Part shown: piece after piece, positions 6,302 through 14,880 of the stretch
Layout of the letters: every line of letters starts with the position of its first letter
How positions within the stretch are numbered: position 1 is the stretch's first letter
DNA from: Rhodobacteraceae bacterium HLUCCA09
GTDB taxonomy: Bacteria > Pseudomonadota > Alphaproteobacteria > Rhodobacterales > Rhodobacteraceae
Direction: 5' to 3'
Assembly: GCA_001314685.1 (NCBI GenBank)
Contig: LJNT01000148.1
Span: 1-45,646, forward strand
DNA length: 45,646 nucleotides
Notes under the pieces: model-generated
The model's input: only the letters and a program-made list of their open reading frames with translations
Told to the model about the DNA's origin: nothing
Database searches by the model: none
Program-made: the position numbers and the translations under genes

Positions 6302-7606
6302 ATGATCCCCCGCTATTCCCGCCCCGAGATGGTCGCGATCTGGTCGCCCGAGTCGAAGTTCCGCATCTGGTTCGAGATCGAGGCCCATGCCTGCGACGCG
6401 CAGGCCGCGCTCGGCGTGATCCCGAAGGCGAACGCCGATGCGGTCTGGCGGGCGCAGGACGCCCGGTTCGACGTCGCCCGCATCGACGCCATCGAGCGCG
6501 AGACGCGGCACGACGTGATCGCCTTCCTCACCCATCTGGGCGAGATCGTGGGGCCCGACGAGGCGCGCTTCGTCCACCAGGGCATGACCTCGTCCGACGT
6601 GCTCGACACCTGCTTCAACGTCCAGCTCACCCGCGCCGCCGACCTGCTGATCGCGGGCACCGAGCGACTGCTCGCCGCCCTGCGCGCCCGCGCCTTCGAG
6701 CACCGCCACACGGTGCGCATCGGCCGCTCCCACGGCATCCACGCCGAGCCCACGACGATGGGCCTGACCTTCGCGCGCTTCTACGCCGAGATGGACCGGG
6801 CGCTGTCGCGCCTGCGCAACGCGCGCGCAGAGGTGGCCACCGGCGCGATATCGGGTGCGGTCGGCACCTTCGCCAACATCGACCCGGCCGTCGAAAAGCA
6901 CGTCTGCACGCGGATGGGCCTCGTGCCCGAGCCGATCTCGACGCAGGTGATCCCGCGCGACCGGCACGCGATGTTCTTCGCCACGCTCGGCGTCGTGGCC
7001 TCGAGCCTCGAGAACATCGCCATCGAGGTCCGCCACATGCAGCGCACCGAGCTGCGCGAGGCCGAGGAGTTCTTCGCCAAGGGGCAGAAGGGCTCTTCCG
7101 CCATGCCCCACAAGCGCAACCCGGTGCTGACCGAGAACGTGACCGGCCTCGCCCGGCTGGTGCGTTCGGCGGTGGTGCCGGCGCTCGAGAACGTGGCGCT
7201 CTGGCACGAGCGCGACATCTCGCATTCCTCGGTCGAGCGGGTGATCGGCCCCGACGCGACGGTGACGCTCGACTTCGCGCTGCACCGGATGGCGCAGGTC
7301 ATCGAGCAGCTCGTGATCTACCCCGAAGCCATGAAGCGCAATCTCGAGGCGACGCGCGGCCTGATCCACTCGCAGCAGGTGCTGCTGGCACTCACGCAGA
7401 AGGGACTGTCGCGCGAGGCGGCCTATGCGGCGGTGCAGGGCGCGGCGATGCGGGTGTGGGAGGGGGGCGGCGACTTCCTGTCCGAGATCTCGGCCGACCC
7501 GCAGGTGAGCGCGGTGCTGCCCGGCCCGGAGCTCGCCGCGCTGTGCGACATCGGACCCCACCTGCGCCACGTCGACACGATCTTCGCCCGCGTCTTTCCG
7601 GAGTGA
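6302..7606 (+). CDS. purB: Adenylosuccinate lyase
   Basis: Fumarase/aspartase-superfamily enzyme acting twice in purine synthesis: cleaving SAICAR and adenylosuccinate to release fumarate. The 434 residues carry the family signature GSSAMPHKRNP with the catalytic loop Ser (about residue 263), the TSSDVLDT region (near residues 96-103) and RIGRSHGIHAEPTT with the general-acid His. The track ORF begins far upstream at 5672, but ATG 6302 starts the normal MIPRYSRPEM N-terminus, as in the family. It is divergent from the DUF6314 gene. Confidence 0.97.
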   Translation: MIPRYSRPEMVAIWSPESKFRIWFEIEAHACDAQAALGVIPKANADAVWRAQDARFDVARIDAIERETRHDVIAFLTHLGEIVGPDEARFVHQGMTSSDVLDTCFNVQLTRAADLLIAGTERLLAALRARAFEHRHTVRIGRSHGIHAEPTTMGLTFARFYAEMDRALSRLRNARAEVATGAISGAVGTFANIDPAVEKHVCTRMGLVPEPISTQVIPRDRHAMFFATLGVVASSLENIAIEVRHMQRTELREAEEFFAKGQKGSSAMPHKRNPVLTENVTGLARLVRSAVVPALENVALWHERDISHSSVERVIGPDATVTLDFALHRMAQVIEQLVIYPEAMKRNLEATRGLIHSQQVLLALTQKGLSREAAYAAVQGAAMRVWEGGGDFLSEISADPQVSAVLPGPELAALCDIGPHLRHVDTIFARVFPE

Positions 7607-7772
7607 GGCCGCCACGAAGCGCGGGCCGCGCCCCGTCGTGAGGCGAGGTGCCTGCAAAGCGGGCAGTCGCGAAACGCTTGGGACGGTTGGCATGCGGCTG
7701 CAGCAAGATTCTTGCTTGGCAGGTGCCTCGGGCGTGCTACCCTTCCCCGTGCCAACAGAACGGGAGTTACCC

Positions 7773-7940
7773 ATGAAGCTGAAAGCAACTGCCGTGGCCG
7801 TCGTCCTCGCCGCGATGCCGACGATGGGCTTTGCCCAGTGCAACTGGGACAAGACGCCGGCCTCGACGGCCTCGACCTGCCCCGAGGGCCAGACCTACGA
7901 CGCGCCCTCGGGCACCTGCGTGACGCAGGCCACGTCGTAA
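7773..7940 (+). CDS. Small secreted three-cysteine protein
   Basis: A 55-residue protein with a clear signal peptide (MKLKATAVAVVLAAMPTMGF then AQ, likely cleaved after GFA). The mature part of about 34 residues is CNWDKTPASTASTCPEGQ then TYDAPSGTC, with cysteines at 23, 36 and 49. The PEGQTYD..SGTC pattern resembles the end of chitin-binding peritrophin-type modules, but it is too short to assign. CGGGAG lies 6 nt before ATG 7773, and the track's longer ORF from 7638 has no signal sequence. A TTGCTT/GCTACC pair about 35-60 bp upstream may be the promoter, with a GCAAGATTCTTGC dyad over the -35. A strong terminator follows, so this is a monocistronic exported product. Confidence 0.8.
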   Translation: MKLKATAVAVVLAAMPTMGFAQCNWDKTPASTASTCPEGQTYDAPSGTCVTQATS

Positions 7941-7965
7941 GGCCCCACGACCGAGCCTTTTCCAG

Positions 7966-7999
7966 CGCCCCGCCGGTCAGCTCCGGCGGGGCGTTTTCG
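7966..7999 (+). terminator. Rho-independent terminator after the small secreted protein
   Basis: A perfect 11-bp GC stem (CGCCCCGCCGG, loop TCAGCT, CCGGCGGGGCG) is followed by TTTTCGCTTT, 26 nt after the stop codon. Confidence 0.9.
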
Positions 8000-8169
8000 C
8001 TTTCAGGGGGCCGCGCCATGGCGCACCGCGCGCCGGGCCATCGCCACCGGCCGGGGCACGGCGTGGTAAGCCGCGCAGGCGCGCCTTCCGCGGCGACAGA
8101 TCGGAACCCGCCAACCCTCTGTTAAGCCCGCCCCTCTAGCAAGGGGCGACCACCGCCCGGAGCGTCGCC

Positions 8170-9228
8170 TTGCCGTCGGATCTGCCCTCGCTCGCCCTCC
8201 CCGGCCCCGCCGCGCCCGCCGGCGTGCCTGCGCCCCTCACGCAGAAGCAGAAGGCCGCCGTGATCGTGCGGCTGCTGATCGCCGAGGGCGCGCAGCTGCC
8301 GCTCGACCGGATGCCCGACGAGATGCAGAGAGAGCTGACCGCGCAGCTCGCCGCCATGCGCCGGATCGACCGCGACACGCTGCGCGCCGTGGTCGAGGAA
8401 TTTGCCGACGAGCTCGATTCGATCGGCCTGCACTTTCCCGGCGGGCTGGCCGGCGCGCTCGGCCTTCTCGAGGATCATCTCTCGCCCGCCACGGCCGCGC
8501 GGCTGCGCCGCGAGGCCGGTGTCGCCGCCAAGGGCGACCCGTGGGAGCGGATCGCCGGCCTCTCGCCCCAGCGGCTCCTCCCCGTGCTCGAGGAGGAGAG
8601 CACCGAGGTCGGCGCCGTTCTGCTCGCCAAGCTCGAGACGAGGCGCGCCGCCGAGCTGCTTGCGCTGCTGCCCGGGCCGCGGGCGCGCGAGCTGTCCTAC
8701 GCCATCTCCAAGACCGGCGCGGTCGATCCCGACACGGTGCGCCGGATCGGCCTCGCGCTCGCCGGCCAGCTCGACGCCGAGCCGGTGCGCGCCTTCCCCG
8801 ACGGGCCGGTGCAGAAGGTGGGCGACATCCTCAACGCCGCCCGCACCACGACACGCGACGACGTGCTCGAGGGGCTCGAGGAGCAGGACTCCGAGTTCGC
8901 CGCCGAGGTGCGCCGCGCCATCTTCACCTTCGCCAACATCCGCACCCGCATCGCCGGGCGCGACGTCGCGCGCATCGTCAAGGCGATCGACCCCGACACG
9001 CTGCGCACCGCTCTCGCCTATGCCGGCCAGTCCGACGATCTCGTGCCGGCCCGCGACTACGTGCTCGACAACATGTCCAAGCGCATGGCCGAGGGCCTGC
9101 GCGAAGAGATGGCCGAGGCCGATCCGCCCACGACCGATGCCGGCGAAGAGGCGATGGCGGTCATCATCGCCGAGATCCGCCGCATGATCGACGCGGGCGA
9201 CCTGCTGCTCGTGGCCGAGGACGGCTGA
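8170..9228 (+). CDS. fliG: Flagellar motor switch protein FliG (orphan locus)
   Basis: FliG forms the rotor ring that links the MS ring to the stator and the FliM switch. The 352 residues follow the family: an N-terminal [13 protein letters not shown], a middle domain with [11 protein letters not shown], and the C-terminal torque domain with [35 protein letters not shown] and an [14 protein letters not shown] ending. The start is TTG, supported by GGAG 7 nt upstream; no ATG fits the N-terminus. No other flagellar gene is in the window: the neighbours are purB, the secreted protein and a lipid A-type acyltransferase. An orphan fliG may serve the main flagellum from elsewhere or be a paralogue. 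Confidence 0.87.
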   Translation: MPSDLPSLALPGPAAPAGVPAPLTQKQKAAVIVRLLIAEGAQLPLDRMPDEMQRELTAQLAAMRRIDRDTLRAVVEEFADELDSIGLHFPGGLAGALGLLEDHLSPATAARLRREAGVAAKGDPWERIAGLSPQRLLPVLEEESTEVGAVLLAKLETRRAAELLALLPGPRARELSYAISKTGAVDPDTVRRIGLALAGQLDAEPVRAFPDGPVQKVGDILNAARTTTRDDVLEGLEEQDSEFAAEVRRAIFTFANIRTRIAGRDVARIVKAIDPDTLRTALAYAGQSDDLVPARDYVLDNMSKRMAEGLREEMAEADPPTTDAGEEAMAVIIAEIRRMIDAGDLLLVAEDG

Positions 9229-9278
9229 GGCCCCGCCCCGCGCCCCAAGCACCGGGCGCCGATGCCGGCGCGGGGCGA

Positions 9279-9332
9279 CAGGATCCCACCCAACGGGGCG
9301 CCTCGCAGGATCCGACCCAAAGGGGCGTCGCG
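9279..9332 (+). repeat. Imperfect 27-bp tandem repeat (two units) in a 333-bp intergenic region
   Basis: CAGGATCCCACCCAACGGGG and CAGGATCCGACCCAAAGGGG start 27 bases apart. The remainder of the 9229-9561 gap is very GC-rich with no supported gene; the frame of the next CDS stays open through it without a ribosome binding site until 9550. Confidence 0.6.
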
Positions 9333-9561
9333 CCGGCTGGCCCCGGCGGGGCGAAAAGCAGGCGGGCGCCACCCCGACGCGTCCGCTCCCGGCCTGTCCG
9401 GTCCCGACCGGTGGGCGCCCGCCCCTGGTCGTGCCGGCCGCCGCCTCGCCTCCGCGCACTCCGCACCGCGCGCTGCGCAGCGCCGCCGGTGCCGTCGACT
9501 TCGCGCCTGCCCTTGCCCCCGCGCCGGCCCCGGCCTACCCCTGCGCCGCCGGGAGAGGGAC

Positions 9562-10551
9562 ATGGCGAACGAGACAGGCGCCGGCAGCGGCGCGCAGCAG
9601 TCCGACGAGAGCGAGGGCGGGCGTGTCGATGCCGCCGACCGGGCGGCGGATCTCGCGCTGCGCGCCCTCGTGGGGGTGGCGCGGACACTGCCTTACGGCG
9701 CACGCATCCGCTTCGGCGGCGCGGTCTTTGCCCGCGCCGTGGCCCCGCTGACGCGGATGGGCGCGCGGATCGACGAGAACCTCTCCTACATCTACCCCGA
9801 TCTCTCCGACGCGGCCCGCCGGCGGCGCGCCCGTGCCGCCGCGCGCCAGGCCGGGCGGCTGCTGATGGAGAACTATTCCTCGACCGAGCTCGCGCGCCGC
9901 ATGGCCTCCGTCGCGCCAACCGGCCCCGGCCTCCCGGCGCTCGCGGCGGCGCGGGACGAGGGGCGGCCCGTCCTGCTGCTGACGGGGCACTTCGGCAACT
10001 ACGAGGCGGCCCGCGCCTGCCTCGTCGCGCAAGGCTACGAAATCGGCGGCCTCTACCGGCCGATGGCCAACGCGCTGGTCAACCGTCACTACGTCGCCAC
10101 GATGCAGGCGATCGGCGGCCCGATCTTTCCCCAGGGCCGCGCCGGCACCAAGGGGCTGATCGCCCATCTCAAGCGCGGCGGCATGGCGATGATGCTCAAC
10201 GACCTCTACACCGGCACGGGCGTGACGCTGCCCTTTCTCGGGCGCCCCGCCATGACCTCCCCCCACCCCGCCGAAATCGCGCTGCGCACCGGGGCGGAGG
10301 TGGTCTGCGTTTTCGGCACGCGGCGGGGCGACGGTCTGTCCTTCGATGTCGAGGTCGAGGCGCCCCTGCCCCGCACCGACGCGCTAAAGATGACACGCGC
10401 CTACAACGACGCCGTCTCGGCGCGCATCCGCGCCCATCCCGAGCAATGGTTCTGGATGCACCGCCGCTGGAAGCGGAAGTGGAACCGCGGCGAGGGGATG
10501 GAGCCGGGCCTGCACCCCGCCGAGCTGCCCAGCCGCCGCTCGCGCCTCTGA
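9562..10551 (+). CDS. Lysophospholipid/lipid A acyltransferase (LpxL/HtrB family)
   Basis: Inner-membrane acyltransferase likely adding a secondary acyl chain to lipid A or to a related acyl lipid. The HX4E active-site motif is visible as H143-FGNY-E148 in [12 protein letters not shown], followed by [13 protein letters not shown], an [12 protein letters not shown] block, and [15 protein letters not shown] near the C-terminus, which is the hallmark WxHxRwK ending. The 329 residues are normal for the family. The start ATG 9562 follows GGGAGAGGGAC; the upstream open frame from 9262 is repetitive and rejected. The acyl substrate cannot be specified. A repeat core follows directly. Confidence 0.9.
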   Translation: MANETGAGSGAQQSDESEGGRVDAADRAADLALRALVGVARTLPYGARIRFGGAVFARAVAPLTRMGARIDENLSYIYPDLSDAARRRRARAAARQAGRLLMENYSSTELARRMASVAPTGPGLPALAAARDEGRPVLLLTGHFGNYEAARACLVAQGYEIGGLYRPMANALVNRHYVATMQAIGGPIFPQGRAGTKGLIAHLKRGGMAMMLNDLYTGTGVTLPFLGRPAMTSPHPAEIALRTGAEVVCVFGTRRGDGLSFDVEVEAPLPRTDALKMTRAYNDAVSARIRAHPEQWFWMHRRWKRKWNRGEGMEPGLHPAELPSRRSRL

Positions 10552-10564
10552 GCGCGCGCATGTT

Positions 10565-10587
10565 GCGTATTTGGAACAGAAAGAAGC
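10565..10587 (+). repeat. Dispersed repeat core, variant class, copy 4
   Basis: GCGTATTTGGAACAGAAAG then AAG, 13 nt after the acyltransferase stop, same strand. It shares a layout (GTATTTG..ACAGAAAGAA) with copy 5 at 23869, distinct from the GCAAGAAGAAG class but apparently related. Confidence 0.55.
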
Positions 10588-10739
10588 AGGGCGCCGCAGC
10601 CCGCCCGCCTCGCCGCCCCCCGACCGTGGCCCTCGCGCCAGGGCGGCGGCGCGGAGGGCCGCAGGCGCGCAAGGACGCGACACGCGGCAGCGGCAGACCG
10701 GGGCTTCACAGGCGGGGCTTTGCCCGCTACCTCGGCTCC

Positions 10740-12089
10740 ATGGCACGAGAGCTTCACATCGTGGGCGGGGGCATGGCCGGGTCGGAGGCCGCATGGCAGG
10801 CGGCCGAGGCGGGCGTGCCGGTCGTCCTGCACGAGATGCGCCCCCGCGTGGGCACCTTCGCACACAAGACGGGCGACCTCGCCGAGATGGTCTGCTCCAA
10901 TTCCTTCCGCTCCGACGACGACGAGAACAATGCCGTCGGCCAGCTCCACTGGGAGATGCGGGCGGCGGGCGGCCTCATCATGACCACCGCAGACGCCCAT
11001 GCCCTGCCCGCCGGCGGCGCGCTCGCCGTCGACCGCGAGCCCTTCGCGCAGGAGGTGACGCGCCGCCTGCGCGCCCACCCGAACGTGCGTGTGGTCGAGG
11101 GCGAGATCACCGCCCTGCCCGATGCGCCCGCCATCGTCGCGACCGGGCCGCTCACCTCGGGCGCGCTGGCCCAGGCCATCGCCGCCGAGACCGGGCAGCA
11201 GGCGCTCGCCTTCTTCGACGCCATCGCGCCGATCGTCTACGCCGACACGATCGACATGGGGGTGGCGTGGCGCCAGTCGCGCTACGACAAGGGCGACACC
11301 GAGGAGGAGCGCACCGCCTACATCAACTGCCCGATGACGCGCGAACAATACGAGGCCTTCGTCGACGCGCTGCTGGCCGCCGACGTGACGACCTTCAAGC
11401 CCGGCGAGACGGCCCAGTATTTCGACGGCTGCCTGCCGATCGAGGTGATGGCCGAGCGCGGCCGCGAGACGCTGCGCCACGGGCCGATGAAGCCGGTGGG
11501 CCTGACCAACCCGCACCAGCCCGAGGTGAAGCCCTGGGCGGTGGTGCAGCTGCGCCGCGACAACGCGCTGGGTACGCTCTACAACATCGTCGGCTTCCAG
11601 ACCAAGATGCGCTACGGAGCCCAGTCGCAGGTGTTCCGCATGATCCCGGGGCTGGAGGAGGCGCGCTTCGCCCGCCTCGGCGGCATCCACCGCAATACCT
11701 TCATCAACTCGCCCACCCTGCTCGACGGCCAGATGCGGCTGCGCTCGCGGCCCGACATCCGCTTCGCCGGCCAGATCACCGGGGTCGAGGGCTATGTCGA
11801 ATCGGCCGCGATGGGCCTGCTTGCCGGCCGCCTCGCCGCGGCCGAGCTGCAGGGCCGCGGCCTGCCGCCCGTGCCCGACGTGACGGCGACCGGCGCGCTT
11901 CTCGCCCACATCACCGGGGGGGCCGAGGCCAGGACGTTCCAGCCGATGAACGTCAATTTCGGCCTGTTCCCTCCGATCGAGGCGAAGGGCGGGCGCAGGG
12001 GCCGGCGCGAGCGCTACCGTGCCTATACCGATCGCGCCAAGGCTGCCTGGCAGGACTGGCTGTCGGCCGACCGGCAGGCGGCGGCCTGA
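10740..12089 (+). CDS. trmFO: TrmFO: folate/FAD-dependent tRNA (uracil-54-C5)-methyltransferase
   Basis: Makes ribothymidine-54 in tRNA using methylene-tetrahydrofolate and FADH2. The 449 residues start with the FAD dinucleotide fold [13 protein letters not shown], followed by the conserved [16 protein letters not shown] (first catalytic-region Cys), [13 protein letters not shown] (second Cys), [21 protein letters not shown] and [19 protein letters not shown]. The long track ORF beginning at 8541 is a read-through of an open frame; ATG 10740 begins the dinucleotide fold. No good Shine-Dalgarno is seen upstream. A SAM methyltransferase gene follows after 51 bp. Confidence 0.97.
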   Translation: MARELHIVGGGMAGSEAAWQAAEAGVPVVLHEMRPRVGTFAHKTGDLAEMVCSNSFRSDDDENNAVGQLHWEMRAAGGLIMTTADAHALPAGGALAVDREPFAQEVTRRLRAHPNVRVVEGEITALPDAPAIVATGPLTSGALAQAIAAETGQQALAFFDAIAPIVYADTIDMGVAWRQSRYDKGDTEEERTAYINCPMTREQYEAFVDALLAADVTTFKPGETAQYFDGCLPIEVMAERGRETLRHGPMKPVGLTNPHQPEVKPWAVVQLRRDNALGTLYNIVGFQTKMRYGAQSQVFRMIPGLEEARFARLGGIHRNTFINSPTLLDGQMRLRSRPDIRFAGQITGVEGYVESAAMGLLAGRLAAAELQGRGLPPVPDVTATGALLAHITGGAEARTFQPMNVNFGLFPPIEAKGGRRGRRERYRAYTDRAKAAWQDWLSADRQAAA

Positions 12090-12140
12090 GCCCGGCACCG
12101 GGGTTCCTGTGACCGCTCGTCCGTGATACGTCCTGCTGCC

Positions 12141-12752
12141 ATGCACAAGAAATTTCTGGACGAGGTCTACGCGGCTGATAGGCCGCGCTCGGTCGTCGAC
12201 CTGTATGACGCATGGGCCGATACCTACGAGTCCGAGCTCGCCGAGGCCTCCTACGCCACGCCCGCCCGAATCGCTGCCGCACTGGCGGGGACAGACACCT
12301 CGCTCGACACGCGCGTGCTCGACATCGGCTGCGGCACGGGGCTTTCCGGTCAGGCGCTGGTGGCCCACGGCTTTACCCTCGTCGACGGAACAGACGTGTC
12401 GGCCGCGATGCTGGCCGAGGCGGAGGCCAAGCAGATCTACGGTCGGCTGTGGCAGACCGACCCCGCCGCGCCGCTCCCTGTGAGCTCCGGCGAATATGGC
12501 GCGGTCGTCGCCGCCGGCGTGGTGAGCCCCGGCGCGGCGCCGGCCTCGCTGCTGGGCGACATGGCCGGCCTGCTCGACACCGGCGGGCGCCTCGCCTTTT
12601 CCTTCAACGACCATGCGCTGGCGGACGACGACTACCTCGCCGCCCTGCGCGCCCTGGCCGACAGCGGCCTGCGCCCGATCTTCGAGGAATACGGCGACCA
12701 TCTGCCGGCCCGCCGCCTCAATGCCACCGTTTACGTCTTCGAGCAGGCGTGA
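12141..12752 (+). CDS. Class I SAM-dependent methyltransferase
   Basis: About 203 residues with a Rossmann methyltransferase core: motif I VLDIGCGTGLSG near residue 60, a post-I acidic VDGTDVSAAML, and a later LLDTGGRLAFSFNDH. The N-terminal KFLDEVY...VDLYDAWADTYESEL resembles small-molecule methyltransferases (UbiE/Mg-protoporphyrin-like) common in Rhodobacterales. The substrate is unknown. ATG 12141 (MHKKFLDEVY) is preferred to GTG 12123, though neither has a clear ribosome binding site. Its TGA overlaps the GTG start of gluQ (GTGA), so the two are translationally coupled. Confidence 0.85.
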   Translation: MHKKFLDEVYAADRPRSVVDLYDAWADTYESELAEASYATPARIAAALAGTDTSLDTRVLDIGCGTGLSGQALVAHGFTLVDGTDVSAAMLAEAEAKQIYGRLWQTDPAAPLPVSSGEYGAVVAAGVVSPGAAPASLLGDMAGLLDTGGRLAFSFNDHALADDDYLAALRALADSGLRPIFEEYGDHLPARRLNATVYVFEQA

Positions 12753-13594
12753 GCGCGGTCACCCGCTTCGCGCCCAGCCCCACGGGGCCCCTTCATCTCG
12801 GCCACGCCTTCTCGGCGCTCACCGCCTTCGCCCGCGCCAAGGCGGCGGGCGGCAGGATGCTCCTGCGCATCGAGGATCTCGACCGGAGCCGCGCGCGCCC
12901 CGTTTGGGAGGCGCTGATCGCGGAGGATCTCGCGTGGCTCGGCCTGACCTGGCCCCGCCCGGTCATGCGCCAGTCCGAGCGCGGGCCGGCCCACGAGGCG
13001 GCACTGGCGCGGCTGTGGAGGGCGGGGCTGCTCTATCCCTGCACCTGCGCGCGCCGCGACATCGAGGCCGCGGCCGGCGCCCCGCAGGAGGGTGCGCCGC
13101 TCCACGGGCCGGACGGAGTGATCTATCCCGGCACCTGCCGCGCCGACGCCACGGGGCCGATCCCGGCTGACGGCGCATTGAGGCTGCACATGAGGAAGGC
13201 CGCGCTGATAACTGACTCGATACAGTTTTCCGAGACCGGATGCGCGACCCTTGGCACCGTGACCGTCGTGCCAGAGACCCTGGTCGCGCGAATTGGCGAC
13301 GTGGTCCTGCGCCGGCGCGACGGGGCGGCCGCCTACCACCTCGCCGTGGTCGTCGACGACGCCGCGCAGGGGATCACCGAGGTCGTGCGCGGGCAGGACC
13401 TGTTCGAGGCGACCGCGATCCATGTCGTGCTTCAGCGCCTGCTCGGCCTGCCCACGCCCGCCTACCACCACCATCGGCTGATCCGCGACGACCACGGCGC
13501 GCGACTGGCCAAGCGCGACGACGCGCGCGCCCTCTCCACCCTGCGCGCCGAGGGGTGGACACCGCCGGACGTGCGTCGCGCAGTCGGCCTCTAG
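12749..13594 (+). CDS. gluQ: Glutamyl-Q tRNA(Asp) synthetase
   Basis: A truncated glutamyl-tRNA synthetase paralogue that attaches glutamate to queuosine-34 of tRNA(Asp). The 281 residues contain the catalytic fold only: HIGH-type [13 protein letters not shown] at residues 7-19, a zinc site formed by CTC around residue 95 with YPGTC further on, and the KMSK-equivalent LAKRDDA; there is no anticodon-binding domain. The GTG start overlaps the upstream stop. Its 3' end overlaps convergent hisI by 4 bases. QueA, which makes the queuosine precursor, is also in this window at 43 kb. Confidence 0.94.
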   Translation: MSAVTRFAPSPTGPLHLGHAFSALTAFARAKAAGGRMLLRIEDLDRSRARPVWEALIAEDLAWLGLTWPRPVMRQSERGPAHEAALARLWRAGLLYPCTCARRDIEAAAGAPQEGAPLHGPDGVIYPGTCRADATGPIPADGALRLHMRKAALITDSIQFSETGCATLGTVTVVPETLVARIGDVVLRRRDGAAAYHLAVVVDDAAQGITEVVRGQDLFEATAIHVVLQRLLGLPTPAYHHHRLIRDDHGARLAKRDDARALSTLRAEGWTPPDVRRAVGL

Positions 13595-13971
13595 CCTTCC
13601 GGCGCCATGAGCTCGACCTCCGCCCCGTCGCGGATCGCGGTGTAGAAGCACGTTCGCCGCATCGTGTGGCAGGCGGGGCCGGTCTGCTCGACCAGCAGCA
13701 GCAGGCAGTCGCGGTCGCAATCCACCCGCAGCTCGACGAGGCGCTGCACGTGACCCGAGGTCTCTCCCTTTTTCCATAGGGCATTCCGCGAGCGAGACCA
13801 ATAGGTTGCGCGGCCTGTCTCAAGCGTCTCCCGAAGACTTTCGGCCGACATCCAGGCCATCATCAGCACCTCGCCCGTCGCCGCGTCCTGCGCGATGGCG
13901 GGGATCAGGCCGCGGTCGTCCCACGCCAGCGTCGCGGGATCGAACACGTCTCCGTGTGGCGATGCAGGCAT
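13591..13971 (-). CDS. hisI: Phosphoribosyl-AMP cyclohydrolase
   Basis: Third step of histidine synthesis: opens the adenine ring of PR-AMP, a zinc and magnesium enzyme. The 126 residues match the stand-alone His[47 protein letters not shown] carrying the Asp/Cys metal sites, and [15 protein letters not shown]. No HisE domain is fused. AAGGAG lies about 6 nt before the ATG. It is divergent from the Fe-S scaffold gene (62 bp between starts) and away from other his genes. Confidence 0.96.
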   Translation of the reverse strand: MPASPHGDVFDPATLAWDDRGLIPAIAQDAATGEVLMMAWMSAESLRETLETGRATYWSRSRNALWKKGETSGHVQRLVELRVDCDRDCLLLLVEQTGPACHTMRRTCFYTAIRDGAEVELMAPEG

Positions 13972-14033
13972 GGGCGCTCCTTTTCATCCGGGCCGCCCGC
14001 GCCTATTCTCCCGCAGGCAAGCGGGAGGGACGC

Positions 14034-14480
14034 ATGGCCACCGAGACCGACCTCGTCAAGCTCTATTCCGGGCGCATTCTCGCGCTCGCCGCCGACATCC
14101 CCCATGTCGGCCGGCTGGAATGCCCGATGGCCACCGCGCGTCGCCGCTCTCCGCAATGCGGCTCGACGGTGACGGTCGACCTGACGGTGCAGGACGGCCG
14201 CATCGCCGGCTTCGCGCAGGACGTGCGTGCCTGCGCGCTCGGCCAGGCATCCGCCTCGGTGCTGGGACGCCACGCGGTCGGGTGCACGCGGGCCGAAATC
14301 GAGGCCGCACGCGACGCCCTAACCGCCATGCTCAAGGACGGCGCCCCACACCCCGACGCGCCGTTCGAGGCGCTCGAGGCGCTTGTCGCGGCCCGCGACT
14401 TCGCCAACCGCCATCCCTCGATCCTTCTGGCGTGGGATGCCACCTGCGAGGCCTTGGCCGAGGCCGAGAAGGCCGCGTAA
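14034..14480 (+). CDS. IscU/NifU-N-like iron-sulfur cluster scaffold protein
   Basis: 148 residues of the IscU/NifU N-terminal fold. The three cysteines expected of a cluster scaffold are present: C30 (LECPMA), C42 (PQCGSTV) and C67 (VRACALGQASASVLG), although the spacing differs from canonical IscU, so it belongs to the shorter scaffold-like group seen in Rhodobacterales. GGAGG 5 nt before ATG 14034 rejects the longer track ORF from 13806. Whether it builds clusters in vivo or serves a subset of targets is not visible. Confidence 0.85.
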   Translation: MATETDLVKLYSGRILALAADIPHVGRLECPMATARRRSPQCGSTVTVDLTVQDGRIAGFAQDVRACALGQASASVLGRHAVGCTRAEIEAARDALTAMLKDGAPHPDAPFEALEALVAARDFANRHPSILLAWDATCEALAEAEKAA

Positions 14481-14494
14481 GCTCCTACGTTGAC

Positions 14495-14531
14495 AAAGAA
14501 AAAGCCGCCGCGCCCGAAGGGCTGCGGCGGC
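14495..14531 (-). terminator. Rho-independent terminator of the 38-aa SOS-box gene
   Basis: On the minus strand, GCCGCCGCAGCCC and GGGCGCGGCGGC pair around a CTTCGG-type tetraloop, followed by TTTTTCTTT. It can only end a minus-strand transcript; the only minus-strand gene just upstream is the 38-aa ORF (stop at 14655), giving a 3' UTR of about 125 nt. Confidence 0.9.
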
Positions 14532-14579
14532 AAGTGGCGAATCTGCGTCTCCGGAGAACGGTCCGCGCGGGGACATGCG

Positions 14580-14681
14580 CGAACGACAGGCAGGTGCAGC
14601 GCCGCGGTTGGGGGCGCGGCGCGGCCGGACGACAGACCGCAGGCAGAGACCCGGTCAGACGAAGAGAGGCAGGTGCAGCCC
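14580..14681. repeat. Imperfect direct repeat spanning the 3' end of the 38-aa gene
   Basis: AGGCAGGTGCAGC occurs at 14588-14600 and 14667-14679, with further similarity outside these 13 bases. One copy encodes the C-terminus LHLPLF of the small protein; the other lies in its 3' UTR. It looks like a partial duplication. Confidence 0.55.
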
Positions 14682-14771
14682 GGCGTAGAGCGCCACCATC
14701 AGGGCAACCGCGCCGAGCGCGTCGGCCGCCATGCGGCCCGAAAGGGCGATCCGCTTGACCTCGTTGAGCAT
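14655..14771 (-). CDS. 38-aa single-pass membrane protein under a LexA box (putative SOS-induced)
   Basis: Too short for the ORF track. ATG 14771 follows GAGGGAGACGGTA (GGAG about 7 nt away). The product opens MLNEVKRIALSGRM, then a hydrophobic helix of about 20 residues (AADALGAVALMVALYAGLHL), and ends PLFV: a short positive N-terminus and one membrane span, predicted N-in. It is not recG's tail; it has its own promoter region and terminator. A perfect GTTC-N7-GTTC site, the alphaproteobacterial LexA operator form, lies 58 nt upstream. Small SOS-induced inner-membrane proteins such as Caulobacter SidA (29 aa) block division; the similarity here is in size, topology and regulation only. Function is inference, the gene structure is well supported. 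Confidence 0.75.
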   Translation of the reverse strand: MLNEVKRIALSGRMAADALGAVALMVALYAGLHLPLFV

Positions 14772-14822
14772 TACCGTCTCCCTCGTCTAAGTTGCCCATT
14801 TGTTCTCACACAAGGGGCGCCC

Positions 14823-14852
14823 TGTAAAGAACTTTTTAAGAACATTCGTGAA
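14823..14852 (-). promoter_or_regulatory. LexA box (GTTC-N7-GTTC) and promoter of the 38-aa gene
   Basis: The minus strand reads GTTCTTAAAAAGTTC at 14843-14829. It exactly fills the spacer side of a possible promoter: TTCACG (14852-14847), 18 bp, TTTACA (14828-14823). Alternatively TTTACA is a -35. Either way the box would block polymerase. A third GAAC lies at 14850-14853. The local sequence is strikingly AT-rich for this genome. The site lies after the recG stop and can only serve the small gene. Confidence 0.7.
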
Positions 14853-14880
14853 CGAAGTGCGTCTTTGGGAGGCTTGACCG

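Noticed and set aside
8541-12089. A single 1182-codon ORF joining fliG's shadow to TrmFO
   Set aside because: Only the last 449 codons match a family (TrmFO); the earlier part runs antiphase to fliG and the acyltransferase.
14495-14531. Hairpin read as a terminator for the plus-strand Fe-S scaffold gene
   Set aside because: The T-run lies only on the minus-strand 3' side; on the plus strand the stem is followed by AAGTGG.
14655-14771. Calling the small SOS gene a SidA homologue
   Set aside because: Only size, topology and regulation resemble SidA; I see no sequence similarity I can vouch for.
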